The translations under genes and the position numbers were made by a program. The notes beneath the pieces are model-generated. The model saw nothing but the letters and a program-made list of their open reading frames with translations. It had not been told where the DNA came from and searched no databases. A DNA stretch of 64,000 bases from Phenylobacterium sp. (GTDB lineage Bacteria > Pseudomonadota > Alphaproteobacteria > Caulobacterales > Caulobacteraceae). Numbering within the stretch: position 1 is the first letter of the stretch; each line of letters opens with the position of its first letter. Shown in pieces: positions 18,988 through 26,751 of the stretch. Where the stretch lies: positions 1 to 64,000 of the forward strand of contig NZ_JAUYNW010000085.1 of NCBI RefSeq assembly GCF_030698145.1, given 5' to 3'.

Positions 18988-20241
18988 ATGGCTGAGACTT
19001 ACGATGCGGATGTGATCATCGCCGGCGCCGGCATGGCGGGGGCGACCCTGGCCCTGGCGCTGAAGAGCGCGGGCCTGACGCCGATCCTGATCGACCCCAT
19101 CGTGTTCGACGCCCAGGTGGCGCCGACCTTCGACGGGCGCGCCTCGGCCATCGCCTTCGCCGCGTTCCGCCAGTGGCGGACCCTGGGGCTGGCCGCCGAC
19201 ATCGAGCCGCACGCCCAGGCCATCGAGCAGATCCTGGTCACCGACGGGACCTCCCCCGGCGCGGCGGCGGGGGGACCGAACCCTTTCTATCTTCGCTTCG
19301 ATTCCGCCGAGATCGCCGAGCGGTCCGACGGCGAGCCCCTGGGTTACATGCTGGAGAACCGCCGCACGCGCGCCGCCCTGGCCGCCGCCGTCGGCAAGGC
19401 CGGGATCGAGGTCCTGGCCCCCGCCAGGGTCGCCTCGGTGGCCTTCGAGCCGCGCGCCGCCCGGGTGAGCCTGGAGGACGGCCGTGTCCTGGGCGCGCCT
19501 CTGGTGGTGGGCGCCGAGGGCCGCGGCTCGGTGGTGCGCCGCGAGGCCGGGATCGGGGTGATCGGCTGGGACTATCCGCAGACCGGGGTGGTGGCCACCG
19601 TACGCCTGGAGCGGCCCCACCAGGGCGTGGCGCACGAATATTTCCTGCCGGGCGGGCCCTTCGCCATCCTGCCGCTCACCGAGGATCGGGCGAGCCTGGT
19701 CTGGACGGAGTCCACCGCTCGCGGCGCGGCGCTGAAGGCCGCGCGGCCCGAGGTGTTCCACGCCCACCTGCAGCGCCGGTTCGGCGACCTGCTGGGCGAG
19801 GCGACCCTGGACGGGCCGGTGTTCAGCTATCCCCTGTCGTTGCAGCTGGCCGAGCGGCTGACCGGACCCCGCGCGGCCCTGCTGGGCGACGCCGCCCACG
19901 GCATCCACCCCATCGCCGGCCAGGGCCTGAACCTGGGGCTGAAGGGCGCGGCGGCCCTGGCGCAGGTGCTGGTCGAGGCCGCGCGCCTGGGCGAGGACAT
20001 CGGCTCGGAGCTGGTGCTGGAGCGCTACGCCCGCTGGCGCAACTTTGACAACGTGATGCTGGCGGCGGCCACCGACGTCTTCACCCGGCTGTTCTCCAAC
20101 GACCACCCGCTGCTGCGGCTGGCGCGGGGCGCGGGTATGGCCGCGGTCAACCGCATCGCGCCCGCCCGCCGGTTCTTCATGCACGACGCCGGCGGCGCGC
20201 TCGGCGACCTACCGAGGTTGCTGCGCGGCGAGGCGCTGTAG
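18988..20241 (+). CDS. UbiH/UbiF/COQ6-family FAD-dependent hydroxylase
   Basis: 417 aa; DVIIAGAGMAGATLALAL, LLGDAAHGIHPIAGQGLNLGLKGAAAL. Confidence 0.93.
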   Translation: MAETYDADVIIAGAGMAGATLALALKSAGLTPILIDPIVFDAQVAPTFDGRASAIAFAAFRQWRTLGLAADIEPHAQAIEQILVTDGTSPGAAAGGPNPFYLRFDSAEIAERSDGEPLGYMLENRRTRAALAAAVGKAGIEVLAPARVASVAFEPRAARVSLEDGRVLGAPLVVGAEGRGSVVRREAGIGVIGWDYPQTGVVATVRLERPHQGVAHEYFLPGGPFAILPLTEDRASLVWTESTARGAALKAARPEVFHAHLQRRFGDLLGEATLDGPVFSYPLSLQLAERLTGPRAALLGDAAHGIHPIAGQGLNLGLKGAAALAQVLVEAARLGEDIGSELVLERYARWRNFDNVMLAAATDVFTRLFSNDHPLLRLARGAGMAAVNRIAPARRFFMHDAGGALGDLPRLLRGEAL

Positions 20242-20297
20242 CGTCCTCGGACGCGGCCAGCCATGGGTCAAACAACCCGCAACTTGAACATGGTTGC

Positions 20298-20366
20298 TCC
20301 GTCACCTCGCCAAAGAGGGCGACGCGCCACCTCGCCCAGATCGCGCTGCGCGCTGGGGGAGGATCT
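20298..20366 (+). repeat. Partial (distal half) copy of the dispersed structured repeat
   Basis: CTCCGTCACCTCGCCAAAGAGGGCGACGCGCCACCTCGCCCAGATCGCGCTGCGCGCTGGGGGAGGATCT precedes the full copy at 20380. Confidence 0.88.
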
Positions 20367-20379
20367 AGAGACCTCATAG

Positions 20380-20526
20380 ATGCGCCCCCTCTGGGGGAGC
20401 TGTCGGCGAAGCCGACTGAGGGGGACTTTGACCCTTGTTTGTGGGCTTCAGCCCCCTCCGACACCTCGCCAAAGAGGGCGACGCGCCACCTCCCCCAAAT
20501 CGCGCTCCGCGCTGGGGGAGGATCTG
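20380..20526 (+). repeat. Dispersed structured repeat, copy 2
   Basis: AGATGCGCCCCCTCTGGGGGAGCTGTCGGCGAAGCCGACTGAGGGGGACTTTGACCCTTGTTTGTGGGC...CTCCCCCAAATCGCGCTCCGCGCTGGGGGAGGATCT. Confidence 0.92.
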
Positions 20527-20534
20527 AGAACGGG

Positions 20535-20738
20535 TCAGCCCAGCTCCCGCGCCTCTTCGGGAAGCATGATCGGCACGCCGTCGCGGATCGGATAGGCGAG
20601 CTTGGCGCGCTTGGAGATCAGTTCGCCGGCCTTGCGGTCATAGGTCAGCGGGCCGTGGGTCACCGGGCAGACCAGCACCTCGAGCAGGCGCGGATCGACC
20701 TCGGCGGTCAGGGAGAGGGGCACGGAGGTCTCGGTCAT
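20535..20738 (-). CDS. Trm112-family protein
   Basis: 67 aa; [50 protein letters not shown]. Confidence 0.93.
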   Translation of the reverse strand: MTETSVPLSLTAEVDPRLLEVLVCPVTHGPLTYDRKAGELISKRAKLAYPIRDGVPIMLPEEARELG

Positions 20739-20747
20739 CCCGGTTCT

Positions 20748-21413
20748 CTACTGGATCGAGTGCGGCTCGTCATCGTCGCCTTCCAGGGCGTCGATCTCGA
20801 GCAGGACGGTGAGCGCGTCACAGCGCTCGAGCATGCCGGGCGCCTCCAGCAGGGCCTGCTTCTCGGCCGGGTCGAAGGGCAGGCCCATGGCCAGGCTGGT
20901 GACCAGGGCCTCCAGGGGCGCGGTCTCGGCGGTCTCCCAGTCGATGTCGAGCTCGCGGCGGTTCAGATAGCGCTTCAGGGCGCTGGCGAACCGGCGGCGG
21001 TCGAAGGCCGGGATGTCGGCCTCGTCCTCATCCATGTCCTCGGCGAAGGGCTCGAAGGCCGCGCGCACCTGGCGGTACGGGGTCTGGGCCGAGAGCTCGG
21101 CGCCCACGGCGAAGCGGCAGACTCCGGTCAGGGTGATCAGGTAGCGGCCGTCGGAAGTCTCGGAGAAGCTGGTTATGCGGCCCGCGCAGCCGACGTTGGC
21201 CAGGTTGGGCCGCACCCGCTCGCCGCCGGCCCGTGTCTGGACCATGCCGATCATCCGGTCGCCGGCCATGACGTCGTCGATCATGTTGAGATAGCGCGGC
21301 TCGAAGATTTGCAGCGGCAGGTCGCCGCCGGGCAGCAGCAGGGCCCCGTCCAGCGGAAAGACCGGGATGACCTGGGGCAGGTCGGAAGCTCGGCGATAGG
21401 GCGCGGCCGTCAT
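20748..21413 (-). CDS. LON peptidase substrate-binding domain protein
   Basis: QVIPVFPLDGALLLPGGDLPLQIFEPRYLNMIDDVMAGDRMIGMVQ. Confidence 0.93.
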   Translation of the reverse strand: MTAAPYRRASDLPQVIPVFPLDGALLLPGGDLPLQIFEPRYLNMIDDVMAGDRMIGMVQTRAGGERVRPNLANVGCAGRITSFSETSDGRYLITLTGVCRFAVGAELSAQTPYRQVRAAFEPFAEDMDEDEADIPAFDRRRFASALKRYLNRRELDIDWETAETAPLEALVTSLAMGLPFDPAEKQALLEAPGMLERCDALTVLLEIDALEGDDDEPHSIQ

Positions 21414-21421
21414 CCTGAGCC

Positions 21422-22318
21422 TCACGAGAACAGGATCGAGGACAGCCGACGCCGCCCCGTCCGGGTGATATCGGAGCCGGAGCCCGCGGCCTCGAAGATG
21501 GTGATGAGCTGCTTGCGCGCCGCGTCCTCGTTCCAGGTGCGGTCGGCGGCGATGATGTGCAGCAGGTGGTCGCTGGCCTGGGCCCAGGCGCCGCGGCCGG
21601 CCAGGGCCTTGGCGATCTCGTAGCGCGCCTCGTGGTCGTCCGGGTCCTTGGCCAGGCGCTTTTCGAACTCGGTGGTCTCCTCGGGCGCCTCCTGGGCCAG
21701 GGCCAGGGTCGCGCGCACGCTGTCGAGGTCGGGGTCCCGGGCCTCGGCCGGGGCCATGTCGGCGATCTCCCGGGCCCGCTCGGCGTCGCCGCCGGAGAGG
21801 TAGGACCGGGCGAGGCCCCCCAGGGCCTTCACATTGACCGGGTCGGCCTGAAGCACCTGGGCGTAGGCCTGCGCCGCGCCGCCCAGGTCGCCGAGGTCCA
21901 ACGACTCCTTGGCCATGGCCAGCAGCTCGTCGCTCTCGTTGGCCGGGGCCTGGCCCGCGATCTTGTCGACGAACTGCTTCACCTGGCTGTCGGGCAGGGC
22001 GCCCATGAAGCCGTCCACCGGGCGGCCGCCGACAAAGGCGAACACCGCCGGGATCGACTGGACGCGAAGCTGGCCCGCGTATTGCGGGTTCTTGTCGATG
22101 TCGACCTTGACCAGCTTGACCTTGCCCTTGGCGGCCAGGACGGCCTTCTCGATGGCGGGTCCGAGCTGACGGCAGGGGCCGCACCAGGTCGCCCAGAAGT
22201 CGACGATGACCGGCGTGTCCTTGGAGGCCTCGATCACGTCGGCCATGAAACTGGCGTCGGTTCCGTCCTTGATCAGGTCGGCGGCGACTTGGGGCTCAGT
22301 TTCGCCGATCAGGCTCAT
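21422..22318 (-). CDS. Thioredoxin with C-terminal TPR (CnoX/YbbN-like)
   Basis: VIVDFWATWCGPCRQLGPAIEKAV (WCGPC) followed by TPR-like repeats. Confidence 0.93.
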   Translation of the reverse strand: MSLIGETEPQVAADLIKDGTDASFMADVIEASKDTPVIVDFWATWCGPCRQLGPAIEKAVLAAKGKVKLVKVDIDKNPQYAGQLRVQSIPAVFAFVGGRPVDGFMGALPDSQVKQFVDKIAGQAPANESDELLAMAKESLDLGDLGGAAQAYAQVLQADPVNVKALGGLARSYLSGGDAERAREIADMAPAEARDPDLDSVRATLALAQEAPEETTEFEKRLAKDPDDHEARYEIAKALAGRGAWAQASDHLLHIIAADRTWNEDAARKQLITIFEAAGSGSDITRTGRRRLSSILFS

Positions 22319-22405
22319 GGCGGTGCTTCCCGTCTTGTCTCTTGCCAGGCCCACAACGCGCCTGGCGGCTAAAATGGTCCCTTCGGGCGTCGTCTTCAAC
22401 GCCGC

Positions 22406-22912
22406 TCAGGCATCGAGGGCGACGGCCATGGCCGCGAAATCCACCACCAGGGGCGTGACGCCCAGCGCCGCCAGGAACCGGCGGAAGCCCTCTCTCGATG
22501 TTCCGGTGGTGGCGGTGTTCTCCAGCGGATGGAAGTTCACACGGTCGGCCAGGGCCAGTTCGCGATCCAGCACGAAGGTCACGGCGCGCGCGCGGTCATT
22601 GATCAGGGCGAAGGCCGTGACCGATCCCGGCGTGACCCCTAGGACCCGTTCCATCAACTCCGCATTGCCGAAGGACAGCCGCGCCGAGCCGATGACCGTA
22701 TGCAGGCGCTTGAGATCGATCGCCGCGTGCTCGTGTGCCGAGATCAGCCACAGCCGGCCCTTGGCGTCCTTCAGGAACAGGTTCTTGGTGTGGGCGCCTT
22801 CTATGTCGTCCCCGGTCGCCTCGCCGACCCGGAATACCGCCTGGTGCTCGACGGTGGCATGGTCGATCCCGTGGGCGTCGAAGAAGGCGAAGAGGTCGTC
22901 GCGGGTTCTCAT
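22406..22912 (-). CDS. ProX/YbaK-type aminoacyl-tRNA deacylase
   Basis: 168 aa; [19 protein letters not shown]...[21 protein letters not shown]...[26 protein letters not shown]. Confidence 0.93.
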   Translation of the reverse strand: MRTRDDLFAFFDAHGIDHATVEHQAVFRVGEATGDDIEGAHTKNLFLKDAKGRLWLISAHEHAAIDLKRLHTVIGSARLSFGNAELMERVLGVTPGSVTAFALINDRARAVTFVLDRELALADRVNFHPLENTATTGTSREGFRRFLAALGVTPLVVDFAAMAVALDA

Positions 22913-22991
22913 GTCCTCCTGATTAGCGAACTGGACGCGGGCGCGACACCCGCTCTAGACCAGTCCAAGCAAAGTTCGCCGGAGACGTCCC

Positions 22992-23732
22992 ATGGATCTC
23001 GAGTGCTATCCCACCGCCGAACGGCCCCCCGAGATCGTGCCGGGCCGGCCGCAGCGCGCCTGGATGGACCATTTCTCCGACCGCCACCCCTATCGCTGCC
23101 TGCCGCTCAGCATGGCCAACACCACCGGCTGGGAGATCCTCTGCCCGATGGCCTTCACCGCCGAGTGGAACGGCGGGCTTATGCAGAGCGACATCACGCT
23201 CACCTCCGACCGGCCCAATCCCGACTTCCACAACTTCGTGAAGACCCATTTCAGCCACGGGGTCCTCACCTTCCACCCGGGCTACCTGTTTCGGACCCCG
23301 CCTGGCTGGTCGATGATCGCCCAGGGCCCGCCCAACCATATCAAGGACGGCATCCAGCCCCTGGCCGGCCTGGTGGAGACCGACTGGCTGCCCTTCCCCT
23401 TCACGATGAACTGGATCTTCACGCGGCCAGGCCGGGTGCGGTTCGAGAAGGGTGAGCCGTTCTGCTTCATCACCCTCACCCAGGACCGCCAGCTCGCCCA
23501 GGTGCAGCCAGTGATCAGGCCGATGGCCCGGAACCCGGAGCTGCGCGAGCAGTACGACACCTGGGAGAAGCACCGCAGCGAGTTCAACAAGCGCATCTTC
23601 CGCGCCGACCCGGACGCCACCAAGGAAGCCTGGCAGCGCTTCTACTTCAAGGGCGAGTTCCCCGAGGAGACCGGCGAGGCGCCCAAGGACCACGTGAACA
23701 AGCGCCGGCTGAAGGCCCCGCGGATGGGCTAG
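22992..23732 (+). CDS. DUF6065-family protein
   Basis: 246 aa; CLPLSMANTTGWEILCPMAFTAEWNGG...; family assignment from memory. Confidence 0.7.
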   Translation: MDLECYPTAERPPEIVPGRPQRAWMDHFSDRHPYRCLPLSMANTTGWEILCPMAFTAEWNGGLMQSDITLTSDRPNPDFHNFVKTHFSHGVLTFHPGYLFRTPPGWSMIAQGPPNHIKDGIQPLAGLVETDWLPFPFTMNWIFTRPGRVRFEKGEPFCFITLTQDRQLAQVQPVIRPMARNPELREQYDTWEKHRSEFNKRIFRADPDATKEAWQRFYFKGEFPEETGEAPKDHVNKRRLKAPRMG

Positions 23733-23898
23733 TTGGCGAATGCCGAAAGCCTTTCTCGTGCTTTGGAGCGCGATGGCCGCCGAAACCGGCCACCACTTTC
23801 GGCTATCGCGGTCCAGGGGGTGTTGCCAAGGGGCGGACCCTCTGCCATAAGCCCGCTCTCGATTTTCGGGCGGCCGGTCTCTCGGCCTCTCGCGGATT

Positions 23899-23973
23899 GC
23901 GGGCGTAGCTCAGTGGTAGAGCACAACCTTGCCAAGGTTGGGGTCGAGAGTTCGAATCTCTTCGCCCGCTCCA
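23899..23973 (+). tRNA. tRNA-Gly(GCC)
   Basis: GCGGGCGTAGCTCAGTGGTAGAGCACAACCTTGCCAAGGTTGGGGTCGAGAGTTCGAATCTCTTCGCCCGCTCCA; cloverleaf pairs by eye, anticodon GCC, encoded CCA. Confidence 0.97.
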
Positions 23974-24000
23974 ATTTCCTCCAGGAAGTTGCAGCGATCA

Positions 24001-24026
24001 AAGCGGCCCCTCGGGGCCGCTTTTTG
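24001..24026 (+). terminator. Rho-independent terminator after tRNA-Gly
   Basis: AAGCGGCCCCTCGGGGCCGCTTTTTG: GC-rich stem with T-tract. Confidence 0.88.
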
Positions 24027-24034
24027 CGTTCCGG

Positions 24035-24871
24035 TCAGCGGGCCTTGAAATCGGGCGGGCGCTTCTCGAGGAACGAGGTCATCCCCTCGCGGAAGTCCTG
24101 GGTGCGGATCAGCTGCAGGAACTGCAGATAGACGTGGTGGACGTGGTCGTTGAACGTCTCGTTCATGCCCATCCGCATCAACCGCTTGGCAGACTGCACC
24201 GCCAGGGGCGCGTTGGCGGCGATCTCGGCGGCCAGTTCGCGGGCCTTGGTCTGAAGCTCGGCGTCGGGGACCACGTGGGTCGCCAGGCCCATCTCCAGGC
24301 TCTCCTGGGCCGTGAGCGTGCGGCCGGTGAAGATCAGCTCGGCGGCCTTCGACCAGCCAATCAGTCGTGGCAGGATCCAGGTGCCGCCGGACTCCGGCAC
24401 CACCCCGCGCTTGACGAAGGCCGCGGCCAGCTTGGCGCCCTGCGCCATCATGCGGATATCGCAGCCCATGGCGGTGTCCATGCCGTAGCCCGCGGCCGCG
24501 CCGTTGAGCGCGCAGATGGTCGGCTTGTCCATGGCGAACAGCACGGTGGGCGGGGTGTTGCGCAGGTCGAGATTGACCGAGACGTTGCTGGCTTGGCTCT
24601 CCGAGCCGATGCCCGTGCCCTGGGTGGCGCCCACCAGGTCCAGGCCCGCGCAGAACGCCCGGCCGGTTCCGGTCAGGATCACCACGCGCACGGCCGGATC
24701 CTCGTTGGCCTTGATCAGCAGCTCCGTCAGCAGGGCCAGCATCGGGCCGGAGATGGTGTTCAGGCGCTCGGGGCGGTTGAGGGTGATGGTGGCGATCCCG
24801 TCGGACGCCTCGTAGATCACCTCGGGGGCTTCGCGGGTCAGCTCCGCCGTCATCGTCGAAGTCTCGCTCAT
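24035..24871 (-). CDS. Enoyl-CoA hydratase/isomerase family protein
   Basis: 278 aa; ITLNRPERLNTISGPML, GAGRAFCAGLDL-like GTGRAFCAGLDL, ALNGAAAGYGMDTAMGCDIRM. Confidence 0.93.
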   Translation of the reverse strand: MSETSTMTAELTREAPEVIYEASDGIATITLNRPERLNTISGPMLALLTELLIKANEDPAVRVVILTGTGRAFCAGLDLVGATQGTGIGSESQASNVSVNLDLRNTPPTVLFAMDKPTICALNGAAAGYGMDTAMGCDIRMMAQGAKLAAAFVKRGVVPESGGTWILPRLIGWSKAAELIFTGRTLTAQESLEMGLATHVVPDAELQTKARELAAEIAANAPLAVQSAKRLMRMGMNETFNDHVHHVYLQFLQLIRTQDFREGMTSFLEKRPPDFKAR

Positions 24872-25074
24872 GGCCTTCCCCTTACGTTGTAAGCGGTCAA
24901 CCTAGGCCCAGGCCGGCGCAGGTCAAGGGCGGCGTATTGCCGGGCGGCCGCAATCTCGGCTATAGGTCGGCTGCGAGCTTCATCATCGTGGCGGCCATGA
25001 GCGCTTCCTTCGATCCCTGCCGGCAGACCCTGACGCGCCCCGCGGCGCGCGCGGCCGCCTGCGTCTCGAAAACC

Positions 25075-25128
25075 ATGATGATTATTATGACCCCCATCAC
25101 AGGAACGGGGCGAACGCGCGCGACCTAA
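25075..25128 (+). CDS. Candidate attenuator leader peptide MMIIMTPITGTGRTRAT
   Basis: 17-codon ORF with 5 Thr, 3 Ile, 3 Met (in-frame upstream ATG at 24997 also possible), followed by a strong terminator at 25157-25193. Confidence 0.6.
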   Translation: MMIIMTPITGTGRTRAT

Positions 25129-25156
25129 AACACCGCCGACGGATCGCAAGATCAGC

Positions 25157-25193
25157 AACCCCGCTCCCTTCACAGGCAGCGGGGTTTTTTATT
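25157..25193 (+). terminator. Intrinsic terminator / attenuator stem
   Basis: AACCCCGCT-cccttcacaggc-AGCGGGGTT with overlapping TTTTTTATT tract; located before the ORF at 25236. Confidence 0.85.
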
Positions 25194-25235
25194 GCGCGCC
25201 GTCGGTCCCGACATCCACCCAGAGGACCTTCAGCC

Positions 25236-25535
25236 ATGCCTTCCCAAGACCCCAACCTCTCCGATCCGCCCGACGCCGGTAACGCCGTGCGCGGCTTCGT
25301 CCGCGCGTTGGTCTCCCGGGCCCTGTTCGAACACACCGCCCGCCTGGAGGTGACGCTGGGCGGCGGCGGGGCGCTCGAGACCCTGCTGGCGGTGGAGCGG
25401 GCCCTGACCTGGCCGCCGGCCGGGCCGAGCCGCGAGCTGATCTGGGCCACCGAGGCCGGCGCCCTGCGGCTCAGCGCCTATGACGAGGCCGGCCGCCTGC
25501 TGCTGAAACGCGACTATGGTGACTCACGTGGCTGA
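25236..25535 (+). CDS. Hypothetical protein downstream of attenuator
   Basis: 99 aa ORF directly after terminator; overlaps next ORF; family not recognised. Confidence 0.65.
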   Translation: MPSQDPNLSDPPDAGNAVRGFVRALVSRALFEHTARLEVTLGGGGALETLLAVERALTWPPAGPSRELIWATEAGALRLSAYDEAGRLLLKRDYGDSRG

Positions 25536-25842
25536 CGGGGCTGTGGCGCGACGCGTCTTCCTGATCGAAGCCCGCACAGGTCATGAAGGCCTCCTGCGAG
25601 TGCTGGGACGGCTGGCTGTGTGCGGCGTGCCCTTGATCGCACTGGAAGCCCGCGCCCGCGGCGATCTGGTCAACATTCGGGTCGAGGTGGGCGAGCTCGG
25701 GGCTGACAAGGCCGAAGCGGCGGTCGCGCGTTTAAGTTCCATCCCCGGCGTGGACATGGTCGGGCTGATCTGGCGGCCAGCGCCGTGCGAGCGCGCGACG
25801 CCGACTATGGAGCCGTCGAGGCGTCTGCTGGTGTCAGGCTGA
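25516..25842 (+). CDS. Small ACT-domain-like (IlvM-type) protein
   Basis: 108 aa; RVFLIEARTGHEGLLRVLGRLAVCGVPLIALEARARGDLVNIRVEV...AVARLSSIPGVDMVGL resembles single ACT/IlvM regulatory subunit; start may be internal. Confidence 0.65.
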   Translation: MVTHVADGAVARRVFLIEARTGHEGLLRVLGRLAVCGVPLIALEARARGDLVNIRVEVGELGADKAEAAVARLSSIPGVDMVGLIWRPAPCERATPTMEPSRRLLVSG

Positions 25843-26530
25843 TCCTGGCGATATCGCGTTCGCCCAGTTCAGCCAGGCGACCCAGGAAGGTGCGGAGGAA
25901 GATCGCGACGGCGATCATCTCTCCGGTCTCCTCCCCGGTGACCAGGGCCAGCATCTTTGGAAGCGATTGCGAGGTTCCCACCGCCCGCTCAGCGTTCTGA
26001 ACCATCTCGAGCCCGACCGCCGAGAAGACATAGATCAACCCCCCGCTGGCCAGACCCAGGCGCACAAGCGGCTTCTGACGCAGCCAGAATCGAAAGAGCC
26101 AGACGCCAAGCGTCAAGGCGACGAGCGCATAGGGGAAGACCCCGATACTGCTGAACATTCCGGCGGTGCGGTCTCCAAAGCTGTTCAGTTTCTCGTGGAC
26201 CTGCGCGGCTTCATCGAGGGTCATGAAGCTGAATAGGGCGGCGAAGACCATCCAGGCGCGGGACTCGTCGGCGGCGAGGTTGGGGGTAGTCGCCAGGCGC
26301 CAGGCGACGAGAGCTGTCGCCAGCAAGGCGAGAGTCGCGCAGAAGGTCGGGAGATTGGACTCAAAAGCCATTCGGAAGAATTGGCTCGGCTCTCCGGCCC
26401 CGTCCGCCAGCGCCGTCACGACATTCGCGACGGCGAGCGCGAGTATGAGCAGCAGGTGCCAAGCGAACAGACGTCGGGCGGAAATGGTCCAGAGCAATCG
26501 CGTCATCGTCCACAATCTTGGCGAGAGCAT
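25805..26530 (-). CDS. Multi-spanning membrane protein, hypothetical
   Basis: 241 aa; several hydrophobic segments; convergent overlap with ACT-like gene. Confidence 0.75.
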   Translation of the reverse strand: MLSPRLWTMTRLLWTISARRLFAWHLLLILALAVANVVTALADGAGEPSQFFRMAFESNLPTFCATLALLATALVAWRLATTPNLAADESRAWMVFAALFSFMTLDEAAQVHEKLNSFGDRTAGMFSSIGVFPYALVALTLGVWLFRFWLRQKPLVRLGLASGGLIYVFSAVGLEMVQNAERAVGTSQSLPKMLALVTGEETGEMIAVAIFLRTFLGRLAELGERDIARISLTPADASTAP

Positions 26531-26751
26531 CGCATTGAAGCCGAAGCGTCACAATAGGGTCACATAGGGCGTCAGTCGCTTCGCCGACGGCGCGATATCG
26601 TCCATCGCTGCGCGAGCGTCGAAGGCGCGGGAGCTCTGCGCGTCGCTTCAGGTCGGCGGGCGGCGGCCTGGAATCGCCCAGGTAAGCGTAGGATTTTCTT
26701 TACGGAAGAGATGGCAATTGGCTTTGACCGTCATGGCGAGGCTTCGTTTCC

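Noticed and set aside
23729-24001. 90-aa minus-strand ORF overlapping the tRNA-Gly region
   Set aside because: It is antisense to a tRNA (ERAKRFELSTPTLARLCSTTELRPQ is a common tRNA-antisense artefact).
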